DNA of 64,000 nt. It comes from Flavobacteriales bacterium (lineage in GTDB: Bacteria > Bacteroidota > Bacteroidia > Flavobacteriales_E > Vicingaceae). Location of the stretch: positions 62,001-126,000 of the forward strand of contig JABAZP010000023.1 of NCBI GenBank assembly GCA_018608405.1, written 5' to 3'. Below, piece after piece: positions 43,521 through 52,760 of this stretch. The stretch's first letter is position 1. The number at the start of each line of letters is the position of its first letter. Under the pieces are notes generated by a model, which was not told the origin of the DNA, did no database searches, and saw only the letters and a program-made list of their open reading frames with translations. The position numbers and the translations under genes were made by a program.

Positions 43521-45029
43521 ATGAAAAATATAATTTTAACCATTGGCGCAATTGTAATTGGTTTAACATGTATTGCACAGGAATACGATGAAAATGCGGA
43601 AAAATATTCAAAAACAATTACCGCAGGTGAGTTAAAAGAGCACCTGTATATAATTGCATCAGATAAGTTTGAAGGAAGGGAGACAGGTAAAAAGGGTCAA
43701 AAAATGGCAATGGATTACCTTATTCAAAACTTCAAATCATTTGGTATAAACCCACCCGAAAATCAAGAGTTCACACAAACTTTTAATCTTGTTGAACAAA
43801 CCACAAAGAATGTAAACCTTACGATAGGAGATAAAGAGTATGCTGTACTTAAAGATTTTTCTATCTCGCCTAGCATCATTGTGAAACAGAATTTGGAAAA
43901 TGAAATTGTTTTAGTTGGTTATGGAATAGAAGAAGACGATTACAATAATTATGCAGAATTGGATGTAAAGGGGAAAGCTGTTTTTATAATGGATGGAATG
44001 CCAAAAAAGAGCAAAATTTCTGGTGAATGGTCCATGAAAAAAAGGATTGAGTTAGCTAAGAAGAAAGGAGCCAGTCTAGTTATGTATCACAGTTCCAAAT
44101 TAAAAGATAATCTAATAAAGTACGAGCATTATTATAGCAAACCAAAATTGGTATTGAAAGAGGATGTAGACGAAAATGAAACGATAGCACTTGCAACAAC
44201 AACTGCAGTGGCTGAAGAAATTACGACACAGGCTGGAATGAAGTGGAAAAAGCTTGTTAAAAAAGGGATGAAAGAGGAAAACGGACAAACGTTAAAGTTT
44301 ACCTTAAACATTGATAAGCCAACGGAATACTTAACAAGTGAAAATGTTTTGGCATTCATTCCCGGAACTGAAAAACCAGAGGAATGTATCATATTAACGG
44401 CACATTACGATCACATTGGAAAAGAAGGAGACGTGGTTTTTAATGGAGCGGATGATGATGGAACAGGGACGGTTACGATGCTAGAAATAGCACAAGCGTT
44501 TCAACAAGCTGTGGTAGATAGCACGGGTCCAAAACGAAGCATTTTAATTATGCCAGTATCAGGAGAAGAAAAGGGGTTGTTAGGGTCAAGGTATTACAGT
44601 AATCACCCAATATTTCCTTTAGAAAATACAGTAGCTAACTTGAATGTAGACATGATCGGGAGATATGACGAAAGTCATTCAGAAGAAGATAATTATATTT
44701 ATTTAATAGGATCTGATAAGTTAAGCTCTGAGCTGCACGATGTCAGCGAAAAAGTAAATGAACTGTATACAAAAATTGACTTAGACTACACCTTTAATGA
44801 CGAGAACGATTCTAATCGTTTTTATTATCGCTCAGACCATTATAATTTTGCAAAAAATAATGTACCTGTGATTTTTTACTTTAGTGGGGTGCATGAAGAT
44901 TACCACAAAGAAACTGATACGGTTGAAAAGATTGATTACGATAAAACTGCTAGAGTAGCTCGGTTAGTATTTCTTACCGCTTGGGAATTAGCAAATCGAG
45001 AGGACAGGATAAAGCTGGATGAAAATTAA
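43521..45029 (+). CDS. secreted M28 family metallopeptidase
   Basis: A 502-residue zinc aminopeptidase. The signal peptide ends near residue 19 (TCIAQ). A protease-associated (PA) insertion lies at about 110-260. The M28 domain has the metal ligands in TAHYDHIGKEG, NGADDDGTGTVTMLEIA, VSGEEKGLLGSRYY and NVDMIGRYDE, and a final His in YRSDHYNFAKNNVPV. It probably cleaves peptides outside the cytoplasmic membrane. It shares an operon with rpiB and ends in the terminator at 45028-45054. Confidence 0.9.
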   Translation: MKNIILTIGAIVIGLTCIAQEYDENAEKYSKTITAGELKEHLYIIASDKFEGRETGKKGQKMAMDYLIQNFKSFGINPPENQEFTQTFNLVEQTTKNVNLTIGDKEYAVLKDFSISPSIIVKQNLENEIVLVGYGIEEDDYNNYAELDVKGKAVFIMDGMPKKSKISGEWSMKKRIELAKKKGASLVMYHSSKLKDNLIKYEHYYSKPKLVLKEDVDENETIALATTTAVAEEITTQAGMKWKKLVKKGMKEENGQTLKFTLNIDKPTEYLTSENVLAFIPGTEKPEECIILTAHYDHIGKEGDVVFNGADDDGTGTVTMLEIAQAFQQAVVDSTGPKRSILIMPVSGEEKGLLGSRYYSNHPIFPLENTVANLNVDMIGRYDESHSEEDNYIYLIGSDKLSSELHDVSEKVNELYTKIDLDYTFNDENDSNRFYYRSDHYNFAKNNVPVIFYFSGVHEDYHKETDTVEKIDYDKTARVARLVFLTAWELANREDRIKLDEN

Positions 45030-45054
45030 AAAAAGGGCCTAGCGCCCTTTTTTT
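45028..45054. terminator. bidirectional intrinsic terminator
   Basis: AAAAAAAGGGC, loop CTAGC, GCCCTTTTTTT: a perfect 11-bp stem with T tracts in both directions. It begins at the end of the M28 peptidase gene, and the stop codon of the convergent small gene lies within its far edge. Confidence 0.9.
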
Positions 45055-45502
45055 AATGGTATAAGTCTGGTGTAATAGTTATGTCGAAAATAGCATTTCC
45101 GTCTCGGTCACTGTAATAATAAACCAAAGTTGTTTTCTTTTCTTTGAAAAGCTCCAATTCGGGGTTGTTTTTAAGGTCTGACATGATTGAGGACTTTAGG
45201 TCTTCTTGTATTGCTCCCATATCATCTGAAGCCTGTGTTGATGAAAAATTTACCAAAGTATAGTTGAATTGAAAATTATTATTTGGCGATGACATGACAT
45301 TTTCTAGTTTCTTTTCTTCATCCACCATCTTGGGGCAAGATTGATTTATTTCTGCTGCTTTTTCAACCAACGCCGCTTCAGTTAATGCTTTATCTTCTTC
45401 TGATGAAGATAGAAAATGTTGAGTAGCGAAAAAAGCAAGTACAAAGACCACAACACCTAAAGCGATAGGCATTATTTTTTTTAAGTTAAAGGTGTTTTCC
45501 AT
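45053..45502 (-). CDS. single-pass membrane protein of unknown function
   Basis: A 149-residue protein. After a short basic stretch (MENTFNLKKI) there is one membrane helix (about 11-30, MPIALGVVVFVLAFFATQHF), then a ~115-residue soluble domain, probably periplasmic, containing NQSCPKMVDEEKKLENV and TTLVYYYSDRDGNAIFDITI. The arrangement resembles small flavobacterial proteins annotated only as hypothetical. It stands alone, 139 bp downstream of the next minus-strand gene, and ends in the shared terminator. Confidence 0.7.
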   Translation of the reverse strand: MENTFNLKKIMPIALGVVVFVLAFFATQHFLSSSEEDKALTEAALVEKAAEINQSCPKMVDEEKKLENVMSSPNNNFQFNYTLVNFSSTQASDDMGAIQEDLKSSIMSDLKNNPELELFKEKKTTLVYYYSDRDGNAIFDITITPDLYH

Positions 45503-45641
45503 TTTTTAAGGGTTTTTGGTTTTGATAGTTAGCTATGTAGTTTGAGTAAGTGTTTTAAAATAGTATAATTAAAAATTAAATAAAGTTGATTTTCTTGATT
45601 ATTATCATCCAAATAAAAGCATCTGGGTTAGGTTTTATATT

Positions 45642-45845
45642 TTATTTATTCGGTTTTTCTTTTTCTTTTTTTCTCTTTCGCCTATCGATAAAATAATCAC
45701 TGACGCCCATAAATGCACCAAAGAAAACAAAGTGAAAAAGAAATTTAAAAATACTAAATATACTACCGTCGAAGTACTCAAACAATGCCATTCCAATAGC
45801 AAATAAAAGACCTCGAATCACAGCGGATTTTATGTATTTCTTCAT
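45642..45845 (-). CDS. small two-helix membrane protein (paralogue of 45842-46036)
   Basis: A 67-residue protein with two hydrophobic helices (about 12-22 and 30-50) and a strongly basic tail (RRKRKKEKEKPNK). FKFLFHFVFFGAFMGVSDYF aligns with WKFLFYLLFFGASLGFFEYR of the neighbour at 45842-46036, so the pair is probably a tandem duplication. The start codon overlaps the neighbour's stop by 4 bp. Function unknown. Confidence 0.65.
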   Translation of the reverse strand: MKKYIKSAVIRGLLFAIGMALFEYFDGSIFSIFKFLFHFVFFGAFMGVSDYFIDRRKRKKEKEKPNK

Positions 45846-46036
45846 TGATCTTGGGTTTTTCTTTTTGACTGACGATATTCAAAAAAACCCAAAGACGCAC
45901 CAAAAAAAAGCAGGTAAAAAAGAAATTTCCAAAGGTTAAAAGGCAGGTTATTGTGATAATCCCAACCTGCCATAAGGCTCGCGTAAACAACGCCGCCAGT
46001 CAAACTTCTAATAATTAATTGTCTCTTATTGTTCAT
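45842..46036 (-). CDS. small two-helix membrane protein (paralogue of 45642-45845)
   Basis: A 64-residue protein, MNNKRQLIIRSLTGGVVYAS at the start, two hydrophobic helices and a basic tail QSKRKTQDQ. It shares the KFLF...FFGA..G motif and the overall plan with its downstream neighbour. It overlaps the end of the thioredoxin-like lipoprotein gene by 11 bp, so all three are likely in one operon. No functional clue. Confidence 0.65.
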   Translation of the reverse strand: MNNKRQLIIRSLTGGVVYASLMAGWDYHNNLPFNLWKFLFYLLFFGASLGFFEYRQSKRKTQDQ

Positions 46037-47279
46037 TCAGCACTTCTTCAATTAGAGTTTCAGTTTCTTTAACAAAATCATCATAAAATTTACCCGTACT
46101 TGGTCCATAAAAGCCCGTATGAATTCGTCGAACTTTTTTGTTTTTATCAATAAATATTGCTGTTGGATAACTCATAATATGATTTAGCATCGGAAGCTTT
46201 TCTGCTGCTTTATCTTCTCTCGTTGCTCCGCCGAGTAAAAAGGAGTATCTAGCACCTGTGCTTTTTTGTAAACGAGCTAAATTTTCAAAAGCCTTTTCTC
46301 TTGTCCTCGTTCGTTCAAAAGCCAAAGCTATTATTTCCAAGCCTTGTTGGTTGTATTTGTTGTATAAGGTTGAGAAATAATTAGTTTCATCTAAACAGTT
46401 TGGACACCAAGAGCCCATAATTTGAACAATGACTGGCTTGTTTTCAAACTGCTTGTCTTGAAGGGAAATGCTGTCCCCATTCGCGTTCGGGAAGCTAAAG
46501 GACAACTCATTATAGCCCTCTTTTAAGAAGGTCAGCTCATTTGGGTTTCGAAGTTTTACCGAGTCATTCTTTCGTGCTATCCAGTTTTCTTTCCAATGCT
46601 TTCCAGAATAGAAAATCCCAACTAAACCAGAATCGGTTTGTTTTGCTTCAAACAAGAACGCATGAGAACCGTCAAAAGTAGAAAGCAGTAAACTAGAGTC
46701 AGAGGCATTTCCCTCTAAATGACGATAATCGCCCGTTTCTGTGGCAAATGTGCCCGTTACAACATTTTTATTTTGTTCGAAAAGGCCGATAGCTCTTGTT
46801 GGCTTTTCTGCTTCGGGACTAAATACAACTTCATACTTTCCTTCAAAACTTGTTAAGTAGGCATTGCTCAAGCTAGGGAAACGCGACTCTTGGTTAAATT
46901 TGGCAACAACTGGAACGAAATAATTATCACCTTGATAATTTTTAACCCATCGACCACTTAAAGTAGTGTCATTCTTTATATGTAGCTCAAAGAAAGATTC
47001 GAAAATAGGCAGCTGGATAAAAAGGGAGTCGTTCCGCTGTTCCACCTCATTTACCTCAATGGTTTCAATTGAGTTAAATATTCGCATTCTAAGTTCTCCC
47101 CTGCTGTCTTGAAAGTCAAATGTAAAAGGTAGAAACTTTCCCTCTTCTAATTCCATTTGCATTTGCCACAAACCCCGCATAGCCGAAACGGTTGCTACTT
47201 GGTCATCGCTAGCTTTTTTATTTTGACAGGCAGTTAAAAAAAGAAGAAGAATTAGGCTACTTGAAAAGATCAATTTCAT
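46026..47279 (-). CDS. TlpA-like thioredoxin-fold lipoprotein
   Basis: A 417-residue lipoprotein: leader and lipobox LFLTACQN (Cys near residue 18). The first ~265 residues form a beta-rich domain of the DUF4369-like kind seen in Bacteroidota redoxins. The C-terminal thioredoxin domain (about 265-410) has the redox motif GSWCPNCLDE and a later cis-Pro region (SYPTAIFIDKNKKVRRIHTG). It probably acts in periplasmic disulfide or cytochrome maturation chemistry. Confidence 0.87.
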   Translation of the reverse strand: MKLIFSSSLILLLFLTACQNKKASDDQVATVSAMRGLWQMQMELEEGKFLPFTFDFQDSRGELRMRIFNSIETIEVNEVEQRNDSLFIQLPIFESFFELHIKNDTTLSGRWVKNYQGDNYFVPVVAKFNQESRFPSLSNAYLTSFEGKYEVVFSPEAEKPTRAIGLFEQNKNVVTGTFATETGDYRHLEGNASDSSLLLSTFDGSHAFLFEAKQTDSGLVGIFYSGKHWKENWIARKNDSVKLRNPNELTFLKEGYNELSFSFPNANGDSISLQDKQFENKPVIVQIMGSWCPNCLDETNYFSTLYNKYNQQGLEIIALAFERTRTREKAFENLARLQKSTGARYSFLLGGATREDKAAEKLPMLNHIMSYPTAIFIDKNKKVRRIHTGFYGPSTGKFYDDFVKETETLIEEVLNEQ

Positions 47280-47949
47280 CGTTTGCTTTTTTTACCTTTT
47301 GTTCTTGAGCTTTAATTTTCTCTGCTAATTTAGATAGTGCCTTTTTATTTTCAGAAAGAAACTTTGTTTTTTCTTTAATGGTTTCTTCTGCTTCTTTTAT
47401 TGCACGCTTGGCATCTTTTATGGCCTCTTCTGCTTTTTCTTTCTCTTTTTCAGCACGTTATAAGTCTTTAACAAGACTTTCCGCAAGCTTATTTTGATCC
47501 TCATGGTGTTCTGTAGTTGCTTCTTTCGACAATTTGTTAGCAAAGTCGATCAGAATGCTTTTTGCTGCCGTATAAGCTGACAAATCCGATTCAGCACTCA
47601 GGGGTTTACCGTTTTTAATAAAGATTACAACCAACTCAAATTCTTGCTCTGTAGCCACCCTTACCTCTGCAAATACCTCTATATAGCTAGGGTCAATAGA
47701 TTTTATTTTTACGTCCGTTGCAGTGATGGTAGACTTATTGGTTTTTACGTTTCCATCAAAATCTTTCATTTTTGACTTCCAAGACTTTATAATGTCTTTT
47801 TCTGTTGCTCTGTTTATTTTTGTACTCAGTGCGGTGCCTCTTTCTGCCCCAACTTCTTTCGACTTTTCTGTTACCGAAGTTGCTTCTTGAGCAAAGACAC
47901 TTATGCTAAAAGCCAAGTATCCTGCAAGTAAAAGGTTTCTAATTTTCAT
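47257..47949 (-). pseudogene. secreted protein with C-terminal coiled coil, interrupted by an in-frame TAA
   Basis: From the ATG at 47949 a 163-residue product reaches a TAA at 47458-47460. It has a signal peptide (SISVFAQ near residue 21) and a domain containing DIIKSWKSKMKDFDGNVKT. After the TAA the same frame stays open for 66 more codons, encoding a clean Glu/Lys/Ala coiled coil (RAEKEKEKAEEAIKDAKRAI, and so on), and ends in a TAG at 47257-47259 inside the next gene. The continuous coding character suggests the TAA replaced a sense codon such as CAA, GAA or AAA. The shorter 47458-47949 product may still be made. Family unknown. Confidence 0.65.
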
Positions 47950-48556
47950 AATCGGTTGTTTTTAAGTGTGTTTTATTGTTTGATTCAACGTTCGTAACTC
48001 CTCCTGAAACAATGAATTTCATAACATCGGAAGAAGAGGCATGAATGATAGTTATATTCTTTTTTGGAACGATCATTACCTGACCATTTATGCCGTAAGA
48101 GAACGGAAAATACACCGCTGCTTTATCATTACTTATTCCCATGTCGCTTAAGTCGTCCTTCGTAATAAACCCCATTCTTTCAATTTCTAAGCCTTCTCCC
48201 ATTGTAACCAAAACAGGTGTTTTAAATTGTTTTTTCTTTCCAACAAAAGCACTCATCATGTCTTTCATTGAGGTGTAAACCAACTTGATTAACGGAGTTT
48301 TTTCCATTGCTCTGTCCAAAGGGCGCAGGTAAGAGACAAAAAAGTGAGAACCTAAAAAACCAATTACTGTAATGCCAACTAGAATAGCAATTAAACCGAG
48401 CCCTGGAAAGTCTAAATTTATGATTCCATCAATTTTAACAACTAACCATATGATGAGGTAAACCGTTACGCCAATGGGAACAAGATAAAAAAGACCTTGT
48501 AAAAAGTACTTGATCAATGTTTTTAAAAAACTCTTGTCTTTTGCTATTTCTTCCAT
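47939..48556 (-). CDS. DUF502 family membrane protein
   Basis: A 205-residue protein with two membrane helices (about 14-40, YFLQGLFYLVPIGVTVYLII, and 55-77) and a soluble domain with the family features VYTSMKDMMSAFVGKKKQFK, VLVTMGEGLEIERMGFIT and AAVYFPFSYGINGQVMIVPK. DUF502 proteins are widespread and of unknown function. The end overlaps the next gene start by 11 bp. Confidence 0.9.
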   Translation of the reverse strand: MEEIAKDKSFLKTLIKYFLQGLFYLVPIGVTVYLIIWLVVKIDGIINLDFPGLGLIAILVGITVIGFLGSHFFVSYLRPLDRAMEKTPLIKLVYTSMKDMMSAFVGKKKQFKTPVLVTMGEGLEIERMGFITKDDLSDMGISNDKAAVYFPFSYGINGQVMIVPKKNITIIHASSSDVMKFIVSGGVTNVESNNKTHLKTTDYEN

Positions 48557-48604
48557 ACGCTAAGCTGTTCAACCAAATTAGAGAAATCTATTAGATTACA
48601 ATTG

Positions 48605-48958
48605 CTAAAGTAGACTTAAGGCTTCTTTTTCTTTAGTGGTTAGCTTGCTCACAACTAGGTTATAACTGTCATCAATTAGACTCAACAAATGCGACGTTCT
48701 TATATCAGACTCAAGCAGAACTGTATTCCAATGTTTTTTACTCATGTGATAGCCCTCTAATATACCTTCGAATGTTGCTCTAAGCTCCAACGCTTTTTCT
48801 GGATCGCATTTTAAGTTCACGCTTTCGCAGGTTGTTATATTAGTTAAGGCGAACATTTTGTTCATTACTTTAAAAACAAGAACGCGCTCATCGAACGGAA
48901 AAGACTCTGTAACTCTCTTTTTTCGAATACAATATTCTCTTAGTTCTTCAATGTTCAT
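48605..48958 (-). CDS. MmcQ/YjbR family protein
   Basis: A 117-residue protein of the MmcQ/YjbR family (CyaY-like fold). The N-terminus MNIEELREYCIRKKRVTESF with FPFDERVLVFKVMNKMFAL, then NLKCDPEKALELRATFEGI and MSKKHWNTVLLESD are all typical. Members are often called DNA-binding because of a double-wing structure, but no role is proved. It ends 48 bp upstream of DUF502 and starts 2 bp after the TonB receptor's stop. Confidence 0.92.
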   Translation of the reverse strand: MNIEELREYCIRKKRVTESFPFDERVLVFKVMNKMFALTNITTCESVNLKCDPEKALELRATFEGILEGYHMSKKHWNTVLLESDIRTSHLLSLIDDSYNLVVSKLTTKEKEALSLL

Positions 48959-48960
48959 AA

Positions 48961-51363
48961 TTAAAAGGTAGCTACAATAGAACCAGTAACGTTTCTGCCT
49001 GGCCCACTTATTCCTGAGCTATATGGCCGATAAAGCTGATCTGTAAGGTTCTCAACTCCTAAATTAAACAAAATGTTTTTGTTGATTTTATACTGAGTGT
49101 TAATGTTAAAGGTATACCATGAAGGAGAATAGGGCAGACCGTTTTCGTCGGCGGCATATAAGTAAGCCTTTTCTTGTTCGCCAACATTTAGGTCTTCGTA
49201 TTTAATTTGATGGTTGTAAATAAAGGATGCTTGAACCTGAAGCTTTTCAGTTACATAACTTAACCTAGAAACGGTGAAAAGCGGAGCAACATGCCTCGAA
49301 GGGCTTGTGCTCCCACCCTTCAATTCTTCTGTTCCACGCTGAATATTTAACTTGTTTTCGAATTTGATTTGTTTCGTAAGTCGCGCTTCAACACCAGTTT
49401 GAATGCCAAAAACCTCAGCAAATGCGGCGTTTTGAATGGATTGAATTCTTTTTAACCCTCCATCAAAAAATAACCTATCATTACCATTTAGGCTTGAGTT
49501 TCGACGAACCAATGCATTGTTTAGGTAGGTATAAAAACCAGTAATATCAAATTCCCAGATGCTACCAAATGTTTTTGAAGCGGAAAGTTCTGCATTATAG
49601 GCGTATTCTGCGGTTAACTGGTTGTTGGGTACTACAACTGCGAAATCTTCAGAGTCGAATATTTTACCCATGTCGTCAACATTTGGTGCTCTAAACCCAG
49701 TAGATAAGTTTGCGCTTACTACCCAAGAGTCTACAGGCCTGTAAAGTACGCCCAAACTGCCATTTAAAGCAGCTTTATTTAAGCTTATTTGTTGAAAAGG
49801 GAGTTGAATAAAACGTTGGTCAAACTCTGCATTCATCGCAAACTGGCTGACTCGAACTCCTGCGTCTAAACTTAATTTGTTGTTAATTTGAATATGATCG
49901 GTGAGGTAAACTGCATTAGATAGCCATAGCGCGTCAGGGTATCTTGTTTGAATGTCTTGTTTTTGTAGGGTAATAATATCGGTTGAAAATCCCTCTGAGT
50001 TAACCTGGTTAATAACGCTTTCAACTCCGTAAAACAATTCATGACCACCTCCTATTTTTTTTGTAAAATCTAAGTTCGCCGAATAGGCGTTGACGTTTTC
50101 TGTTCTTGTTCTTCTGGTAGAGCTGTTAAGACTTCTGTCAATTCGACTTTCTTCAAATTGTTGAAAAGCAAGATTAAGTTTAGCTCGATCGAAAAGGTTT
50201 GTTTTGTTGTTTAACTCAACTTCAACGTGGTGCATTTGCCATTTTTGAGGGCCATAATTCCATTCCGCAAATCGCAGGGTTCCGTCTCTTTTTTGCGTTA
50301 ATCGGTCATACCTCCCGTATTCTGAAGTTTCAGAAAAATGAAAAACATATTTAAACAACCACTTGTCATTTGGTTTAAAAAGGACTTTTTGCATCAAGTT
50401 AATTTGACTAAAAGCACTCGGTCGTTGCAATAGATTATCACTGTTTTTAGCAATAAAGTCTTGTCCGTTTTGTGTGACAACTAAAGAGTCTCTTAAGTAG
50501 TCTTTGGGACCATTTTTACCCATTCTTAAATCACCATAATCGCTTCTAGTAAAACTGCTTAAGAGGCCCCATTTTTTGCCACCCACAGAAAGGTCTATGT
50601 GAAAACTTTGTTCTTCATTTGCTGTTGCTCCACGGAGTGCTGCCGAACCCGTAAACAAAATAGAACTATCGCTACTTAAGGTCGGCGTCTTGGTATTGAA
50701 GCTCATAACTCCACCAATGGCGTCGCTACCATAAATAATAGCACCAGGACCAAAAAGCACCTCTACATTTTCCATAGCAAAAGCATCTAATGAAATAACA
50801 TTCTGCAGATTCCCACTTCTAAATATTGCATTGTTCATTCGTATTCCATCTACCGCATAGAGTAAACGGTTGGTTGAAAACCCTCTAATCATTGGGCTTC
50901 CGCCACCTTGTTGACTCTTTTGAATATAAACATCTCCCGAGGTAGATAGCAGATCTGCAGAAGTTTGAGGGTTCAATAAACGAAAAGCTTCAGGAGATAT
51001 GGTGGATATTTTTTGTGGAACATCTCTTCTTTGTTGTTTCCATCTTGTTGCAGAGATTACAACTTCACCAACATCGAAATATGACTTTTGAAGGAAAACA
51101 AAGTTAACAGATGAATCTAAACTAGTTAACTTAACTTTAGACCGCTGATAGCCCATCATTTGAAAAAGTAAGTAATCATTCCCGCTCAATACTTTTATAT
51201 CTGCAACCCCTTTAGCGTTTGTGGTGATAGATTGCTGACTTGGGTATGCCACTACACTTACAAACTGCAAAGGAATTTTAGACTTAGAATCGACAACAAC
51301 AACTTTTTGAGCGTAACTGGTTAGTGTGAACAGCGAAGAAGTCAAGAGAAGGAGGAAACGCAT
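48961..51363 (-). CDS. TonB-dependent outer membrane receptor
   Basis: An 800-residue receptor. Signal peptide to about residue 18 (TSYAQ), then a carboxypeptidase-regulatory-like domain (about 19-95), a plug domain (about 105-220, with VYIQKSQQGGGSPMIRGFST and RLLYAVDGIRMNNAIF) and a 22-strand barrel ending in the aromatic GRNVTGSIVATF. MIRGFSTNRLL and DGIRMNNA are seen in haem/vitamin-type receptors (the HmuR/BtuB-like group), so a haem, siderophore or cobamide ligand is possible. No SusD partner. No iron box or riboswitch was recognised upstream. Confidence 0.9.
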   Translation of the reverse strand: MRFLLLLTSSLFTLTSYAQKVVVVDSKSKIPLQFVSVVAYPSQQSITTNAKGVADIKVLSGNDYLLFQMMGYQRSKVKLTSLDSSVNFVFLQKSYFDVGEVVISATRWKQQRRDVPQKISTISPEAFRLLNPQTSADLLSTSGDVYIQKSQQGGGSPMIRGFSTNRLLYAVDGIRMNNAIFRSGNLQNVISLDAFAMENVEVLFGPGAIIYGSDAIGGVMSFNTKTPTLSSDSSILFTGSAALRGATANEEQSFHIDLSVGGKKWGLLSSFTRSDYGDLRMGKNGPKDYLRDSLVVTQNGQDFIAKNSDNLLQRPSAFSQINLMQKVLFKPNDKWLFKYVFHFSETSEYGRYDRLTQKRDGTLRFAEWNYGPQKWQMHHVEVELNNKTNLFDRAKLNLAFQQFEESRIDRSLNSSTRRTRTENVNAYSANLDFTKKIGGGHELFYGVESVINQVNSEGFSTDIITLQKQDIQTRYPDALWLSNAVYLTDHIQINNKLSLDAGVRVSQFAMNAEFDQRFIQLPFQQISLNKAALNGSLGVLYRPVDSWVVSANLSTGFRAPNVDDMGKIFDSEDFAVVVPNNQLTAEYAYNAELSASKTFGSIWEFDITGFYTYLNNALVRRNSSLNGNDRLFFDGGLKRIQSIQNAAFAEVFGIQTGVEARLTKQIKFENKLNIQRGTEELKGGSTSPSRHVAPLFTVSRLSYVTEKLQVQASFIYNHQIKYEDLNVGEQEKAYLYAADENGLPYSPSWYTFNINTQYKINKNILFNLGVENLTDQLYRPYSSGISGPGRNVTGSIVATF

Positions 51364-51467
51364 TTATAACCTGTTTAATTTACGGCTGCCGTACTATCAA
51401 AAACTGTTCCATTTGAGCAGAGATTAATGCAGAAGCGTCTAACTAGAATCAAGTCAAAAATATAAAG

Positions 51468-52625
51468 TTAAATTAAGCTATTCATTCGCTCTACTATTTG
51501 AAAATATTCTAATAAATCACTCGGAATAACAGCATTTCTCGTTGGGTCTCTTTTTTTGCCTAAGCGAACAAAAACTACACGCCACTCTGGTACAATAACA
51601 ATGTACTGCCCTAAAATTCCTCTTGCATAGCGGAATGAGGTTCCGTTATAGTTGCTCAGCCACCATTGGTATCCGTAGTGGTTTACTGTGTCTCCAAATT
51701 CGTCAGGAAGATTAACAGGAGAAAAGGATGCCTTAAAGTAATCTAACCCGATGAGTTCACTGCCCTGCACTTTGCCACTATCTAATATAAGCTGTCCAAT
51801 TTTAGCAAAATCACGTGCATTGCTATAAAAACAACAATATGAACGTTCTTTTCCTTCTTTTTTATCCAATGTCCAGAGCGCATCGTTTTTTGCACCGATT
51901 GGTTGCCAAAAGTTATCCGCAAAGTAGCTGGAAAGTGATTTTCCCGTGGCACGTTCAACAATAAAGGAAAGTAATAAGGTATTCCCTCCTTGGTATTTCC
52001 ACTCAACACCAGGAGGTTTAGTGCTCTTTTTAGAAAGGGTTAAGTTGTATACAGCTGTGCCATAATATGCTTTGGCCATAAATCCAAATGGGTCGCCGTA
52101 GCTTTCGCCAAAGTCTATACCGCTGCTCATTTGTAGTAAGTGTTTGATTCGAATACCGCTTCCTTTATACTCAGGTAAAAAACTGCTAATAAGCTGATTA
52201 GTAGATTTAACCTTTCCTTCTTTGATGGCGGCACCAATGCACAAACAAGTAAAGCTTTTTGCCATAGAAAAGCTGTTGGTTAAACTCTCGTCGGAATAAT
52301 TATCCCAATACTTTTCAAACAGCATTTTTCCATCTTTTAAAATGACAAAGGCGCTTGTTTCCCATTTTTTGAAGAGATTTTCTTCTTCAGGAGTTAAATA
52401 AACCTCCGGTGGCTCGGTATAGCTAGATAGGGGCTTTGGTTGGTTGGCTTCAACAGTTCTGTTAATAAATTTATGATAGTCATCAATCGTTGGGCCGGTT
52501 TTACCTACCAAATAGGTGTTTTTTATTGCTTTAAGTAAATGCATATTTCCACTGAAATAAAGTCCTAAAACGGCAGCGAAAACAAGAAGTAACGTAGTGA
52601 AGAGTATTTTGCGAAGTAAATTCAT
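51468..52625 (-). CDS. serine hydrolase, beta-lactamase class C / penicillin-binding-like family
   Basis: A 385-residue protein with an N-terminal membrane helix (KILFTTLLLVFAAVLGLYF). The catalytic S-x-x-K is SMAK in NSFSMAKSFTCL (near residue 125), and the second motif Y-x-N lies in WKYQGGNTLL or KEGKERSYCCFYSN. The C-terminal part has GYQWWLSNYNG. Members include esterases and D-aminopeptidases; no reason to call it an antibiotic-resistance enzyme. The ATG at 52625 is chosen over a TTG six codons upstream. Confidence 0.85.
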   Translation of the reverse strand: MNLLRKILFTTLLLVFAAVLGLYFSGNMHLLKAIKNTYLVGKTGPTIDDYHKFINRTVEANQPKPLSSYTEPPEVYLTPEEENLFKKWETSAFVILKDGKMLFEKYWDNYSDESLTNSFSMAKSFTCLCIGAAIKEGKVKSTNQLISSFLPEYKGSGIRIKHLLQMSSGIDFGESYGDPFGFMAKAYYGTAVYNLTLSKKSTKPPGVEWKYQGGNTLLLSFIVERATGKSLSSYFADNFWQPIGAKNDALWTLDKKEGKERSYCCFYSNARDFAKIGQLILDSGKVQGSELIGLDYFKASFSPVNLPDEFGDTVNHYGYQWWLSNYNGTSFRYARGILGQYIVIVPEWRVVFVRLGKKRDPTRNAVIPSDLLEYFQIVERMNSLI

Positions 52626-52714
52626 GTTACTAAAGTTAAGCAAAGCACCTTAATGTCTCATCATTTGTGAAGTATTGATTGGCGCACTCCACTTAAAGTC
52701 TCCATTTAAAGATG

Positions 52715-52722
52715 TAAATTTG
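52715..52722 (+). promoter_or_regulatory. -7 promoter box for the IPExxxVDY-pyk unit
   Basis: TAAATTTG matches TAnnTTTG, with TTA at 52693-52695 at exactly 19-nt spacing. Transcription would start about 34 nt before the ATG at 52761. Confidence 0.5.
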
Positions 52723-52760
52723 TTCTTAATCTTATGAAAAAAAGGATATTGTAATTCTTT

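Noticed and set aside
51364-51467. Cobalamin or other riboswitch upstream of the TonB receptor
   Set aside because: The leader is short, and no conserved riboswitch core (for example a B12 box) can be found.
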